A program made the position numbers and the translations under genes. The notes under the pieces are model-generated. The model ran no database searches and was not told the DNA's origin. It saw only the letters and a program-made list of their open reading frames with translations. DNA of 64,000 nt from Glandiceps talaboti (taxonomy: Eukaryota; Hemichordata; Enteropneusta; Spengelidae), in assembly GCF_964340395.1 (NCBI RefSeq), contig NC_135571.1, positions 2,899,611-2,963,610 on the forward strand, read 5' to 3'. Positions 26,563 to 38,210 of the stretch are shown piece after piece. Each line of letters begins with the position of its first letter. Positions within the stretch are counted from its first letter, which is position 1.

Positions 26563-26840
26563 CCTAATTAAACCGTCAAACACCCCTAATTAGTCCGTCA
26601 AACACCTGCAATCAATCCGTCAAACATCAAAAACTAATCCGTCGTAACTCGGGTTTAATCAATCTACGGTTTATCGGTGACTTGTCGACATCTAAGAAGA
26701 GAAATTTCCCCAAATTCTGACACTGTTTGAATCTCACACTGTCAAATCTAATTGAAAACCGACTATGGAATTTTCAACAATCTTCTAAACTTTGTAAAAT
26801 GTAGTCACAATTGAAAACCGACTATGGAATATTCGACAAT
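26563..26840 (+). repeat. Short direct repeats (CCGTCAAACAC cluster and GAAAACCGACTATGGAAT pair)
   Basis: TAAT(C/T)(A/C)(A/G)(A/T)CCGTCAAACA-like units occur about four times between 26563 and 26650. AATTGAAAACCGACTATGGA occurs at about 26751 and again at about 26811, each followed by a TT(C/T)-AACAATCT or TTCGACAATCT variant. Confidence 0.65.
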
Positions 26841-27436
26841 CTGTCGTCAAAGTAGTATTGAAGAGCTCAGCATCAGTCATACGCCAATATGAGCCGGCCA
26901 TGGTCATATCACTAACCAATGTAGCAAAATAAATCGCGTTCGTGCTAATGCTATAAAAATGAACGCGCGAGAAATCAAGCAGCGGAAAGTCCTGAAAATT
27001 TCACCGCCTAAATATATCACAAATATAAAACGTGAGAAAGAAATGAAACTGAATCAGCTGTAGACGTGAACAATTAGGCATTGTACTGTAAATGTTGTCA
27101 CATTTCTTAAAATGTATGTGTATCATTCAAAATCTGTGATTTGAGTCAAACTATTGAACTAAAATTAATGATATTTACAGACATTTGCAGAAAGAGTTCT
27201 AACTAAACCACACCTGGTTTAAGTCCCTCAGTCAGCACAGAGAGTTGTTCATCCAATCAGTGAACCCAAACTGCTATAGTGACGTAAAAAGTGTGTAAGT
27301 GGCATCCTGAGCCAAATATAACATATTTGGACATTACGTAACTGCCCCAATAAACACTAACTTTATGATTGTGTAGGTGGCTGTGAATGCATTTTAAATT
27401 GCACCTGATGCATCGCAGGAGTTCTAGAGTAATGAC

Positions 27437-27729
27437 TTTGACTATACTGTTAGTGGAGGTGTAAATGGTAATGATACTGTATAGGAACTAGACTATGTGA
27501 GTGGAGTTGTAAATGGTAACGATACAGTATAGGAACTAGACTATGTGAGTGGAGGTGTAAATGGTAACGATACAGTATAGGAATTAGACTGTGAGCGGAG
27601 GTGTAAATGGTAACGATACAGTATAGGAATTAGACTGTGAGTGGAGGTGTAAATGGTAACGATACTGTATAGGAACTATACTGTTAGTGGAGGTGTAAAT
27701 GGTAACGATACAGTATAGGAACTAGACTA
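27437..27729 (+). repeat. Minisatellite, unit 46-49 bp, six copies
   Basis: GTGTAAATGGTAACGATACA followed by GTATAGGAACTAGACT recurs six times, with spacing that alternates between about 49 and 46 bp. Copies differ at a few positions: ATACAG or ATACTG, GAACTAG or GAATTAG, and presence or absence of ATGTG. Confidence 0.92.
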
Positions 27730-28440
27730 ATAAAGGGGTAGGGGTGCGCCCTCACAATGGTGTCTGGGTACCTTAAGAGGAGCAAAAAACACTACCCAGC
27801 ACTCAAAAAACGGATATATTCCATTAATCTTTAAACATAACGAATCATTCGACGTTTGAGGTAGCAAACTGAAATATCAATTCCAATGTATTACACTGAA
27901 TGTCAGTTGATCTAACTGCATCATAGACACGTCACTCAATATCCTCTCTAGATTTCACCGTTATCGGATTAAGCCTTCTTACTGCAAAAGTAAGAAGATA
28001 CGATTGTGTGCCCTCATATAACTCGCCGTATTATATGTCAATTAAAACTAGCTACACGTTATTTCTGCAGGCCTGTCACCTGGGCTCAACTTTTGATGCT
28101 ATACTATCACAGTTCACAAATCTAAATGTCGTCAGAAACACTGTTGAAATATCTCAAAATGACGTAACTAAAGAGTAAGAACACCGTGTCGTCGAACCAT
28201 TTTACACTTGCCAGGCGACAGATGCATGCTGCACTATTTTACCGAGATTATGATCCAAATCTTTTCATCCTATTTGCATATTTAGTCAAGTTTAAGATTT
28301 TGCACTTTGAATGTTAGCCATGCCATGCTACGCTTACAGTTTTGACGACAATATAAGTCGGCGACAATTTGTCTGAAAGTCAATGTCCTTGAAATATGGC
28401 CATCTAAAAGCATGTTCCTGGTTCTTATTAAATAATAAAA
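27730..28440. other. Intron sequence with no recognised feature
   Basis: Unique DNA without coding signal on either strand. Confidence 0.45.
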
Positions 28441-28441
28441 G

Positions 28442-28476
<35 letters not shown>

Positions 28477-28486
28477 GGGGGGGGGT
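28442..28486. repeat. Poly(T)-poly(G) homopolymer tract
   Basis: About 34 T followed by about 10 G. It could be partly an assembly or sequencing artefact. Confidence 0.9.
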
Positions 28487-28767
28487 CATCTTATTGATTT
28501 TTAGGAAATCATCAATCCTTTTTTTCCCATAGAGTCCAGGTGGCCATATTGTATCTATCATAGCTTAATTTGACATTTATTTCTAAATTTTGTTTGATGA
28601 CCCAAGATTGTTTTATTGATTTTAACTGACGATCGGTTGGACTTTTCTTGAATAAAGTAACAGTAAAATCACTGGTTCTGCTATGTCTGAAATATGACTC
28701 AAAACTTTCAAAATTGCCATTACTTTCCCCGATTTTTCGTTGATATTATTGCCGCCTGTATACTTAT

Positions 28768-28906
28768 GTCATTCTCCAATATTTTTCTCCATTCAGCCGG
28801 AAAGTACTCGTGACCTAAGGGCTACTCGTCTAGCGACTCGTAGTGACAAAGCCCCCTTGAGTCACGAGTATTTTCCTTGGCTGAACGAAGAAAAATATTT
28901 GGAATA
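28768..28906. mobile_element. Hairpin MITE (family 2), copy 1
   Basis: The left arm GTCATTCTCCAATATTTTTC...GGAAAGTACTCGTGAC pairs with the right arm GTCACGAGTATTTTCC...GAAAAATATTTGGAATAAC over about 47 bp, with a loop of about 46 bp at 28815-28860. It shares arms and the right flank (AATAACATCTAA) with the element at 51239. Confidence 0.75.
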
Positions 28907-29594
28907 ACATCTAAAATGTCAAGTATTGGTCAAAATAAAACACTGCCACTTGTACATGTTAGCTAAGCAGCGCAATATATTTGTGAGCTGTCCATTTTAA
29001 ACAGATAAGGTAGAGACCATTCACAAAGACCGATATCGAAATAATCGTTTTACTAATAAGCTTTAAGTTAATGATGTCCGTTATGTAATTGCGCCCCCTC
29101 CATCCAGAGCCCTGACCCCCTCCCCTCAAGTAGACAAAGCCCACAGTACAACCCATCATGTTACATTTTAGTTACGAACAGCTGATTTCAAAATACCGTT
29201 CAGTGACTCTGTTTGACACAGCAACTCAGAAATCAATAACAAACTGCACACGCTACACTTAGATAGCATAATCGCAATGTATTGCTACATTTAGTCTACA
29301 TGGCAAAAACAACATTAAAACCAACATACTGCAACAAGACTCCGACACGCGGGCGCCAGTGTTTTGACATCTGCATCTGATGTATCCATATAGTTGCAGG
29401 AAAGTTCAATTCATTTGGACAGAATGTTGCAAGAATTCATTCTTTCTTAAAAAGTAGCATGTGTTGTTTCTCATTAGTTTCCGTGTGAGAGCAGCAGAAT
29501 GGTATTTTGAAATCCGCTGTATAGTATTAAAGCAGACATGGATGTAATCCATCTGCAATGCATCCCTTCTGGAGAAAACAAATAACACACTTAC
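28907..29594. other. Intron sequence next to the receptor exon
   Basis: No other exon seen. The open frame that continues past the donor at 29594 down to 29406 has no receptor-like sequence and is intron read-through. Confidence 0.6.
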
Positions 29595-30666
29595 CTGTTC
29601 GTTGGACCTAGTTGGTATAAAATGTTTGGCCATTCTATCCAAAATATCTACCATTTTTTCTGAGTTATTCAAGAGTTTTCTATCATGTGAGGTTGTGTGC
29701 GAGCATATACATCTGCAGTGCCGTCTCTGTCGGTACGGTTGAAGTTTTGATGGGAATTTAAAGGTAGAGTTTGTAGTAGCACACCATGTTCTAGGAGTTA
29801 CCATGTTTCTCTCACATTTATTGATTCTACAGAAAATTGGTGAATCATTGTCACTTCTCAACATTGGTTTTAGTAACATATTGTCATCATTTACGTAGTG
29901 ATTAGACTTTGGGAACGATTTCCTGTCAGGTTTGTGGTATTTCCTGACATGAACAAATAATATTGTCGCAAGTTTTTCAAGAAATACTTTTCTTATCCAC
30001 TGAGGCATTTTCCTGTCATTTGACTGGCGCTTGTGGACTTTTAATACTAGCATAGTTGATGCAACCGAACACCCTATCATACTCATGTTGAAGAGGAGAT
30101 AACGCGTCAAATATGGAACCGAGGACGAGGTTGCAGGTAAAAGGTCAATGACCAGCAAGTTGAAGACGTACATTGTCAGCAGTAAGGAAATGCTCAAATC
30201 CAGTTTTTCAGGGGACGACGACGGTAGACAGAAGCTTACAGTGCTCAGAACCGAAACAACGATACAGGGTAGAATGACGTTGAGAACATAATACAATGGC
30301 TTCCTTTGAATATCAATAGTAATTATTATACTTGTAAAACTGTCGTTCCCGCCTTCCATTGTGAGGAACGACTTCTTGTTGGCTTCTGCACTTGAACTTA
30401 AAAACTCCCATTCAACATTTGCGATGTAATTTTCTTTCGGTGCCTCATCTTTTCCTGTGTACAATTCTACCAGTCTGTCAAAATATTTCCATAGTCCAAA
30501 CTCGAAGTAACATCTCTGTCTGTCGACAGGGAAATATGTGATATCCATCAAACATGGTGTTCGTAGTATTCCTGGCGTGACCTTCATTATGTGACCATTG
30601 GGAAATATCTGAACGTCCAAATAGGATAAATGCACCCTAGGATAGCCTTCAGTATCACCCTCTGCA
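29595..30666 (-). CDS. nAChR-like subunit, main exon (Cys-loop, M1-M3, intracellular loop)
   Basis: The exon starts after TTTATCTTCTAG (T completes a Ser codon) and gives 357 codons ending ...TRSNEQ|GTAAGTG in phase 0. By exon residue, the Cys-loop is C38-C52 (CLMDITYFPVDRQRC, 13 residues between the Cys; the usual PFD is PVD). FGLWKYF at 56-62 keeps the loop B Trp. Loop C at about 88-112 has no CC pair. M1 is 124-148, starting LYYVLNVILPC. M2 is about 154-176, with PEKLDLSISLLLTMYVF. M3 is 185-210. The MX-like PQWIRKVFLEKLATILF follows at about 221. An amphipathic MA-like helix (SEKMVDILDRMAKHF) sits near the end. Glu at -1' and Lys at 0' indicate a cation channel. Asp at 2' (codon 30200-30198) is unusual. 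The next coding exon is 20782-20895. Confidence 0.96.
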
Positions 30667-30806
30667 CTAGAAGATAAATGAAACAGAGAAGTAATGTTAG
30701 AAAGGAAACATTAGAACTCGACCATACCCAATTGCTTGCAAGTGTTATTCTTCTAAATGTTATTGAATAACATGCAAATATTTGTGTATCCAAATACTGC
30801 GTTGGA

Positions 30807-31149
30807 GTGGCCATACGGATGAGGATTGAGTATTCATTTTGGATTTTTAATTTATAAAACCATTTCATCATGGCTTCCTACTTGAAATAATAATGTGAAA
30901 CAACACAGACCAAGTTTGTCTTGGTAATTCAATACATTGCAAAAAGCTAAACAATGTGTAAAAAAGTTTAGGCTTGTACGTACAATAACAAAGATTATAC
31001 ATAACCTTCTACAATGTATTGAGTTACAAACAAGGACTTGATAAACAGCGTGTTTTTTCACATTGATTTTTCAAGTAGGAAGCCGTGATATATATGTTGT
31101 ATAAATTAAAAACACAAAATAAATACCCAATCCTCGTCCATATGACCAC
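30807..31149. mobile_element. Foldback element (family 3), copy 1
   Basis: The left part GTGGCCATACGGATGAGGAT...CATGGCTTCCTACTTGAAA is mirrored by TTTTCAAGTAGGAAGCC...ATCCTCGTCCATATGACCAC, with a central GTACGTACAATAACAAAG region. The right end is followed by ATTAA. Same family as 53625-53955 and 61060-61459. Lies 140 bp upstream of the main receptor exon. Confidence 0.8.
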
Positions 31150-31488
31150 ATTAAAGAAGTCGCATTATGCAAACACTATTTTTGGATGGATTTTCAATAT
31201 ACTAGGGACATGGGATTTTCAGACCCGCCATTTTGAATATCTGGAATGTTCGGAAATGTTTTATACAAAGGGAAAAAAGAACCAATCATTCATAGCTTAT
31301 TAACAATGTAACCACATTCTCTACAGCCCATATTGGCTGGTTATGGTTAGCCATTATTTTTCAGGAGGGCTATACTTCCTGATTAAGCATATCCCTAAAT
31401 AACAAAATTAACCACAATCCTTTGTTTGTGAGCATAGTCAGCTTGGGTGGATGGTACATCTTCTAGCTTTGGCAAGTTAGTTTTCAAA

Positions 31489-31545
31489 GTTTGTTTGTTT
31501 GTTTGTTTGTTTGTTTGTTTGTTTGTTCGTTTGTTTGTTTGTTGC
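31489..31545. repeat. (TTTG)n microsatellite
   Basis: About 14 TTTG units with one TTCG interruption. Confidence 0.95.
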
Positions 31546-32828
31546 CATTTTATATTCCAGTGTTCACTCCACCAAACACAATCAACTTCGCCACATTGTA
31601 AAACTGCGACTATACAACTTTATGAATCTAGTATACATAATTAACTAGTTACGTCAAGCCTTCAGTGGTTGCACACTGTGTAAGCTTAGAACACCCTTCT
31701 CCAAAACTTCTACGCCAATCATAAAAGTTAAATAGTGGAGAGCCGTGATGACGTCATTGAGACGTTTGAGACAAGGCGTCATGAATCACCGTGTTTTAAA
31801 ATAGTTTGTGACGTTAAGCCATTTTAATTGATTTTTTTTACAAAGCAGGTTTGTTTGAGAAGCTGCAGGCAGAAAAAAAAAGAAATTGAACACAGGATCA
31901 TCCGAAACCTACTTTAGTCGAATGGAAAATGACTAATTATTTCATGTAATTGATGACTTTAGGACATTTGTTCAGTTGTAACAAGTCGATACAAGGTTAA
32001 TTGAATATGCAAAATAAAATGTATACAGCTGGCCAAAATATAATGGCATTTTATTTCCGGTTAAAGGGTGTGTAAACACTCTTATCTGCAATTCTACGAC
32101 TTTCTCGACGGAGAGAAGCGTTATCAAGTAAGCAATGATGTGCATCAATAGACGGTGATAAGAAAGATACCAACTCAGATGTCATAAAATTGTGTTGACT
32201 CATACCAAATCTCCAGTCCTCTCAATATGCCAGAACATAATGAAAAGGTTAATTTGTTAACTATGGTAGGATCAAAGACTTGCTTAAAAATATTATGTTA
32301 ACCCCCACTCCCCTCAGCAGGTAGGCTATTACAATGAACTCTGTCCGTCCATCCGTGTGCCCGAATGTCTGTGCGAACGTGTGTCTGTCCGTCGATAACA
32401 CTCAAATTCTCTTATAAGCAATATCCAATTTCATTTCACACCAGGCACAAAGGTGACATGTCACACGATGAATATGCATATCAGTTTCAGACCTTTGGCT
32501 TAGACCTCGACCTTGACTTTCAGGGTCAATTAGCAAGACTGATTTAGTAGTATATGTATGGTTACATTTGGCTAGTGTGAAATAGTAGTGTGTATTGGGA
32601 TTACAGTACTAAGTGCGAAAATCAAATACTAAAACGTCTTGAACTTATCAAGGCATTTCAGAAGATTCAATTTCAATAAGGTTAAAGGGCATTATTTGAT
32701 GTTTGGTTTAGTTGGCATTGGTCTACTAAAGTATGCTTTTATATTTTCTTGGATCGCAGCATTATTATTGTTATGCAAATATGATTTATCTTTCTCTAAA
32801 TAATATGATTGGGCATTAAAAAATAATT
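31546..32828. other. Intron sequence with a probable dispersed repeat
   Basis: No exon. The segment 32340-32540 (TGTCTGTCCGTCGATAACAC...CCTCGACCTTGACTTTCAGG) has the look of a dispersed, low-copy invertebrate repeat, but no second copy is present in the window to prove it. Confidence 0.4.
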
Positions 32829-33105
32829 GTTTGGTTCCAGTTACTCGACCCCACCTAGTTTTTCACTGCCGACCCTAAACTTTGTTTTTTACATATTCGA
32901 GAAAAATAATAATAAAATAGTGGAAATAGTGGACGCGGAAACTGACATCAACTTAAAAAGACAATATAAAAGTATTCTTCCAATCTGTAATGGCAGTACA
33001 TATGATGGGAAGCAATTAACACAGAGACCATTTGGAAAACACGTGACTATTTGAACTAGACACTCACAACTGAAAAAAATAAAACTGAGCATAATCAAAC
33101 CACAC
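32829..33105. mobile_element. MITE family 1, copy 2
   Basis: Starts GTTTGGTTCCAGTTACTCGA, then CTGCCGACCCTAAAC. Shares with copy 3 TAGTGGA(C/T)G(C/T)GG(A/G)AACTGACATC, AAGACAATATAAA and ACCATTTGGAAAACA. Ends TGAGCATAATCAAACCACAC. Shorter than copies 1 and 3 and without coding capacity. Confidence 0.75.
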
Positions 33106-35500
33106 ACTTTTTTATTATGCCTTATAAGGCTTAGCATGCCTGGGGATGTATCACTGTATATAAACTGTAGAACAGTTCGATAAATGTATCAATAAAAGCA
33201 ATACAGAGGGCTTTTAAGGCTTGCTATTTTGCTATTGAAAGATTCTGTCAGTGAACACTAATTTCTGGCAAGGAATAAGCTGAAGTAATTTGAATTATTA
33301 TAGCTTTATCATTTCAATCAGCCAGATTGAACTAATATTTAACCTTAAATCTGAACAGTATATCAGGTAAGCTTATTCACATTGGGTTAATGGGCTATGG
33401 TAGTTTCTGTACAGATGAAATCATGTCAACCACAGTTGTCAAAAGCTATAAACTGTATAGCCCATAAAAAGGACTATCTTGAACGTTGAAATGAGACTAA
33501 ATTAGATCCTTGTATCAACATCAGGGGACTAGAAATGTTCATATGAAAGAGGGTACTCACGTAACCTTGCTCGTACACATTTACGTGTTTTGTATTTTCG
33601 GTGCTCTTGAAATCATTTTCTTTTTAACTAGAAATGATACACCGTTGTGAGGATGGACCTTTTGCCCGACCGTAGTATCGGTTATGTACCACAGGGATTT
33701 GATATTGGCACACAAAGAAACTCATTATCAGTGACTTTATATTGCTATGCAGAAGAGGTACTTGTATATATACCCATAGCAAGACAAATTGTCAAGTTAA
33801 AGTCATGAGCCACATACTCTGCTCTTGGTATACACGTACACAAGTGCTACCACTATTGTAAGTACAATTAACATACCGAAGTTTAAAGTATTATAGCAAA
33901 CAAAAGTTTGAAAACACGCAAACTTGAAGAATAGCAACATTTTAATTTAAATCACGTACGAAGACAGTTTACGTGTTTGGGTCCAATGAATCAAACCGTG
34001 ACAGGAGGTTGATCATAATCTTAAAATTCATATGAAAAGGCTTCCTACAAATAGATTTGTACATTTTTTAGGGTATCTTAATTACGAAAATCCGCATATC
34101 CATTGATTTTTTAAATAAAACCACAGGCGTTGACGTAACTCTGTGACCTGTATAACTAAGTTCATTTTTTAAAAAAAAGACATTAAGAGTTTTAGTGATT
34201 ATCTAACAGCGTCTTGAAACCACTAAGTGTGTCAGAGAAACAAGTTAATGCATAGTTCATTAGAACATGCAGACCTTCAGGATAGCACCTTACAGAATAT
34301 AAGACAATCAGACATGACATATGCCCTATAAATAGTTCCTTGGGGTTCAAATTAATTTATTTCATTTCACAAATCTGTTCATCTGCGTGCAATGTTTTCA
34401 ATAATAAGCTTTAATACTATTCTTAAGATCTTTTGAGAAGGAATTTGCTTTCAATCCAGCCATAAACCCTATCAAGACAAATAAGCCTGCTTGCAATGTA
34501 GCAAGTGATTGTGATTATGTATTGGAGGGATACTTGAAAACTTCTGATCCGCTACACAAGAGTTAGAGGTCAGTCTACACTGATTTCTGCGATACCCTTG
34601 TACTACATGCCTAAAGAACGAGACAAAAGCTAATTAACTTCTTGTCTCAGATTTCATGCGAAGTAAATTGTCGAGACGGAAAGCACACTTCTCGTCAGAA
34701 AAACAAACTTCGTCTGTATGCATAACGTGATTTTCGCATTGACTGAAATACAAAGGAGATTATATCTGTCTTAGGTAATGCAATTGAGAAGAAAAGAAAA
34801 TAAACTTTAAGTGTCTTCAATCTAAAGAAATTACTCTTGACGTGATATTGCTAGTTTAGCGTAATTTTCTTCTATGGCATATATCCTAAAGTAATCGTTT
34901 TCCCTGGAGTTCATTTTGCTGTTTTTTTTGGACTAGAAATTGAAGTATATTCTGAAGTCTCGTCAAACTTTCTCTGCATACATTATAGACCCAGGCCTTT
35001 GTGACGGTTTGCATAATGGTGATAGGTAACCATGGCAACATATGTGCATATAATCTCACTGCATTAACAATTCTTGAAGGAAGAAGTGTTAGGCAAACAA
35101 ACAATTAGATAATTATTCATAAGTATATGTGGAAACTATGTCGTGTAAATATTTGCAGACAGAAATAAATCCCAACAATGCTGCTAAAGATCAAAGACCT
35201 GACTCCCCTTTGGTGACGAAAATACTATCTTTGCGCAAACACTACCTTGAGAATTGATCTACGTATTAAATGTTAGTCATTCCTAAACATGTGCTAAACA
35301 TGTCAGTCTTGTATAATGGTTGTAGGTACTTCGCGTAACATTCTGAAATAACTATTTTCGAGGTACGAACATAAAAATATCAATTTATCATCTGTTGACG
35401 TTTTTTAGCAATTGACCCGTGCTTGTGCTGCTCTGACACCCCTTGACAACAGAATTGGCAAGTTATGATATTCCTTTTAAATTGAACTTTCTAGTTATAA
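33106..35500. other. Intron sequence with no recognised feature
   Basis: Unique AT-rich DNA. Both strands were searched for an extra receptor exon; none is needed and none was found. Confidence 0.5.
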
Positions 35501-35504
35501 GAAA

Positions 35505-35565
35505 TACATACATACATACATACATACATACATACATACATACATACATACAGACATACAGACAT

Positions 35566-35652
<87 letters not shown>
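35505..35652. repeat. (CATA)n(CA)n(TA)n compound microsatellite
   Basis: Tetranucleotide CATA, a short CA block and about 70 bp of TA, ending 155 bp from the 110-bp receptor exon. Confidence 0.97.
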
Positions 35653-35654
<2 letters not shown>

Positions 35655-35807
35655 GAATGCTTTGCCATCCATATGTGTATATACTTATAGTCTCGTAATT
35701 CCAATACTTTCACTTAACATGAATCTTTCATTGGTAAATAGATATACATATTATTATTATTATTATCAACAAGGTTATGACGGTAATAAAATAAACCACA
35801 TATTTAC

Positions 35808-35917
35808 CTATTCAGAAGAGATGTATCAGGATTCCAAATATAACTTACAGGAACAACTAAAAGAGTGATGTTATGATAGTCAAGTGGATTCCAACGTAGA
35901 CGGTAATCATCCCACTC
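35808..35917 (-). CDS. nAChR-like subunit, 110-bp exon (WNP and loop A)
   Basis: After TTTCTATCTTCCAG the minus strand reads EWDDYRLRWNPLDYHNITLL, then VVPVSYIWNPDTSLLN, and ends in AG before GTAAATATG. The phase-2 end is completed by T of the next exon to give Ser. The exon is exactly 110 bp, the size of the conserved nAChR exon that carries the D-x-x-L-x-W-x-P motif and loop A. In loop A the usual W-x-P-D-x-x-L-Y-N has Leu in place of Tyr (SLLN), as expected for a subunit that does not supply the principal ligand face. NIT is a possible N-glycosylation site. An earlier donor-like GTAAGT inside the exon (after VVP) is in frame and must be skipped for loop A to be included. Confidence 0.96.
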
Positions 35918-36405
35918 CTGGAAGATAGAAAAAATACTGATTGAAGATTTGAAATTAGGGTTGACAGAGCCTATACATGTATAGGAACTGACTTACCTTT
36001 ACTGCCTATACAGATAACTACTTGCAATTCTGATGCATTTTACAATGTACCTGTTATATATTTGTATGTGTTAATTTTGACCTTTATTCATCACCAACTT
36101 CAATTTTTCCTCTTTTTTTATCCAGGACTGATGTACTTTTTAAGTTCATGAACAATTTTCAGAGTATTGACCTGTTTCATGGTAATTACAAAAATGAATT
36201 CTCCCTTATGAAGTCAAACTATGAGAAATGACAACACAGAGAATATTTAGCAATTAAGCATTATCGGATTTACTTGATATAACCACAAAATAGTTATTGC
36301 CAACAATACAGTTTGTTATTCCACTAATAGTTTAGAACAATTACAAAGACACTGTATAAATACAAACTTCATCACAATTTACTACAGTGGAAATTCTGCT
36401 AATAA

Positions 36406-36616
<211 letters not shown>

Positions 36617-37512
36617 GTTATGTTAATAATTCCAAACAGAAGACAAAATATATGCTATTCATGTTTCACAGTGTAGTCTTTTGGACATATACATAGATGG
36701 ACTAATGCTAGATGCCAACATGAATGAATTGCAGCCTTTGCATTAAAGTTTATTTATTTGGATCATATGAACTCCGTGTGCGTGGCTCATGTAGCGCCAT
36801 TTAGATAAATGTCAAGAGAGCATATTTGGGTTAGTATGATTGCAAATTACCAGTCACCTAATGAACTCAAATTGTAAAGGAAATATCTCTCATTTTGGAA
36901 TTAGACACAAGATGTTTTCAACCACGCACGGAAATTCAATTTTCTGGATAGTTCATATCCCTCTGGACAGCGGTTTACACGAGCAAATCAAGCATTCTTT
37001 CGTTGGCCCTTTGTTCAAGCATTGTTATTAGAGTCAACTTACAAAGTGGCTCACAGCCTCATTGCATAATCTCATTCCTCCATTTGAGCAATATCTTTCC
37101 AATACCGAAAGAAGATTTATAACACAGCAGAGAGTGAACAGTAAAAATGCTTGGAAAATCTGGCTAGCCGACGATTATTTGTGTTGCATCCTTAATGATT
37201 TGAAAAATATCTGCATTGATCTTGTATTCTTTGTTGACAATTAATTTTCATAACCGTGCCAGATCAAGTTCCAAATACATGTTATATGCAACTCGTTAGG
37301 TAATATATTAGCAATCATTCAGCTGCAGCTAGAGTTACTTTTTTAATAAAAACAGTTGTCGTATTTCACTACCAACTACATAATTATCTTTTTAATATCA
37401 AACACGTTTACTTTTATGTGAAATCAGACAGATGTTGTGCGGAATCAGAGAAGCGTTGCCCCCAGAACAGCACGTAGACAGAGAATGCAATTGGTAATAT
37501 TACAGCTAATCG
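36617..37512. other. Intron sequence with no recognised feature
   Basis: Two short plus frames (36840-37031 and 37062-37244) lie close together but show no motif and no splice logic linking them. Confidence 0.45.
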
Positions 37513-37690
37513 TTATGTATGTATGTATGTATGTATGTATGTATGTATGTATGTATGTATGCATGCATGTATGTATGTATGTATGTATGTATGTATGTAT
37601 GTATGTATGTATGTATGTATGTATGTATGCATGCATGCAATTGGTAATATTACAGCTAATCGTTATGTATGTATGCATGCATGTATGTAC
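37513..37690. repeat. (GTAT)n microsatellite with a duplicated flank
   Basis: GTAT units with GCAT interruptions. The sequence GCAATTGGTAATATTACAGC plus TAATCGTTATGTATG occurs on the left side (37488) and again inside (37636), so the array and its flank were duplicated together. Confidence 0.93.
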
Positions 37691-38029
37691 TGGAGTCATG
37701 ATTGTCGAATAGTTCGCGTGACCGGCTTGGAATCTACAGGTTGGAGGTTCGAGCCTCATCGCTGCCGTTTGTTTCTGAAAAGTCTTTGGGCAAGATTCGA
37801 ACCATGATTATGCCTCAGTCAATCCAGTTGTATAATTGAGGACCTTGTAGGATCGAGGTTGCCATGTGAATGCTTTAATCCTATGTACTTATAGAGGCTA
37901 CAATGGATATTATGCTTCCCAGGGAATTGAGGCAGTATGAAGGACCGTTGCACTGCCGTTGATCCGTGCCAGGGGTAATAATTGTGAGCGACTTGAGCTC
38001 GCAGGAAGAAAGGCACATTATAAATTCGC

Positions 38030-38030
<1 letters not shown>
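37691..38030 (+). mobile_element. tRNA-derived SINE, copy 1
   Basis: The head TGGAGTCATGATTGTCGAAT with a B-box-like GGTTCGAGCC at 37746-37755 is followed by a body shared with the copy at 38904. Shared parts are GACCT(T/G)GTAGGAT, TGTGAATGCTTTAATCCTA, CTTATA(G/A)AGGCT, CCCAGGGA(A/G)TTGAGG and CCAGGGGTA(A/G)TAATTGT. The A-box region is poorly preserved. The tail leads directly into the (GT)n array at 38034. Confidence 0.78.
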
Positions 38031-38033
<3 letters not shown>

Positions 38034-38096
<63 letters not shown>

Positions 38097-38145
38097 GACT
38101 GGTGGGGTTGTGGAATGGGGGATGGGTTTGTGTTGTGGGTACACG

Positions 38146-38177
<32 letters not shown>

Positions 38178-38210
38178 CATACATACATACATACATACAT
38201 ACATACACAC
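38034..38210. repeat. (GT)n and (CATA)n microsatellites
   Basis: GT at 38034-38092, then about 50 bp of unique G-rich DNA, then CATA at 38151-38210. Confidence 0.97.

Larger units (their letters stand above)
20896..29594 (-). other. Intron between the loop/M3 exon and the M4 exon (8.7 kb)
   Basis: Donor GTAAGTGTG at 29594 and acceptor TGAATTACAG at 20896. Apart from the repeats listed separately it holds no recognised exon or RNA gene. Confidence 0.9.
30667..35807 (-). other. Intron between the 110-bp exon and the main exon (5.1 kb)
   Basis: Donor GTAAATATG at 35807 and acceptor TTATCTTCTAG at 30667. Contains foldback copy 1, MITE copy 2 and the microsatellites listed. No exon is expected or seen, because the flanking exons join in phase. 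Confidence 0.92.

Noticed and set aside
29406-29594. Continuation of the main receptor frame after ...SNEQ
   Set aside because: It crosses a strong donor (CAG|GTAAGTG), loses all receptor similarity and has no M4; the true M4 exon is at 20782-20895.
31200-31260. Minus-strand NIPDI string that resembled a receptor loop A exon
   Set aside because: No Trp, no splice sites, and loop A is already encoded in the 110-bp exon.
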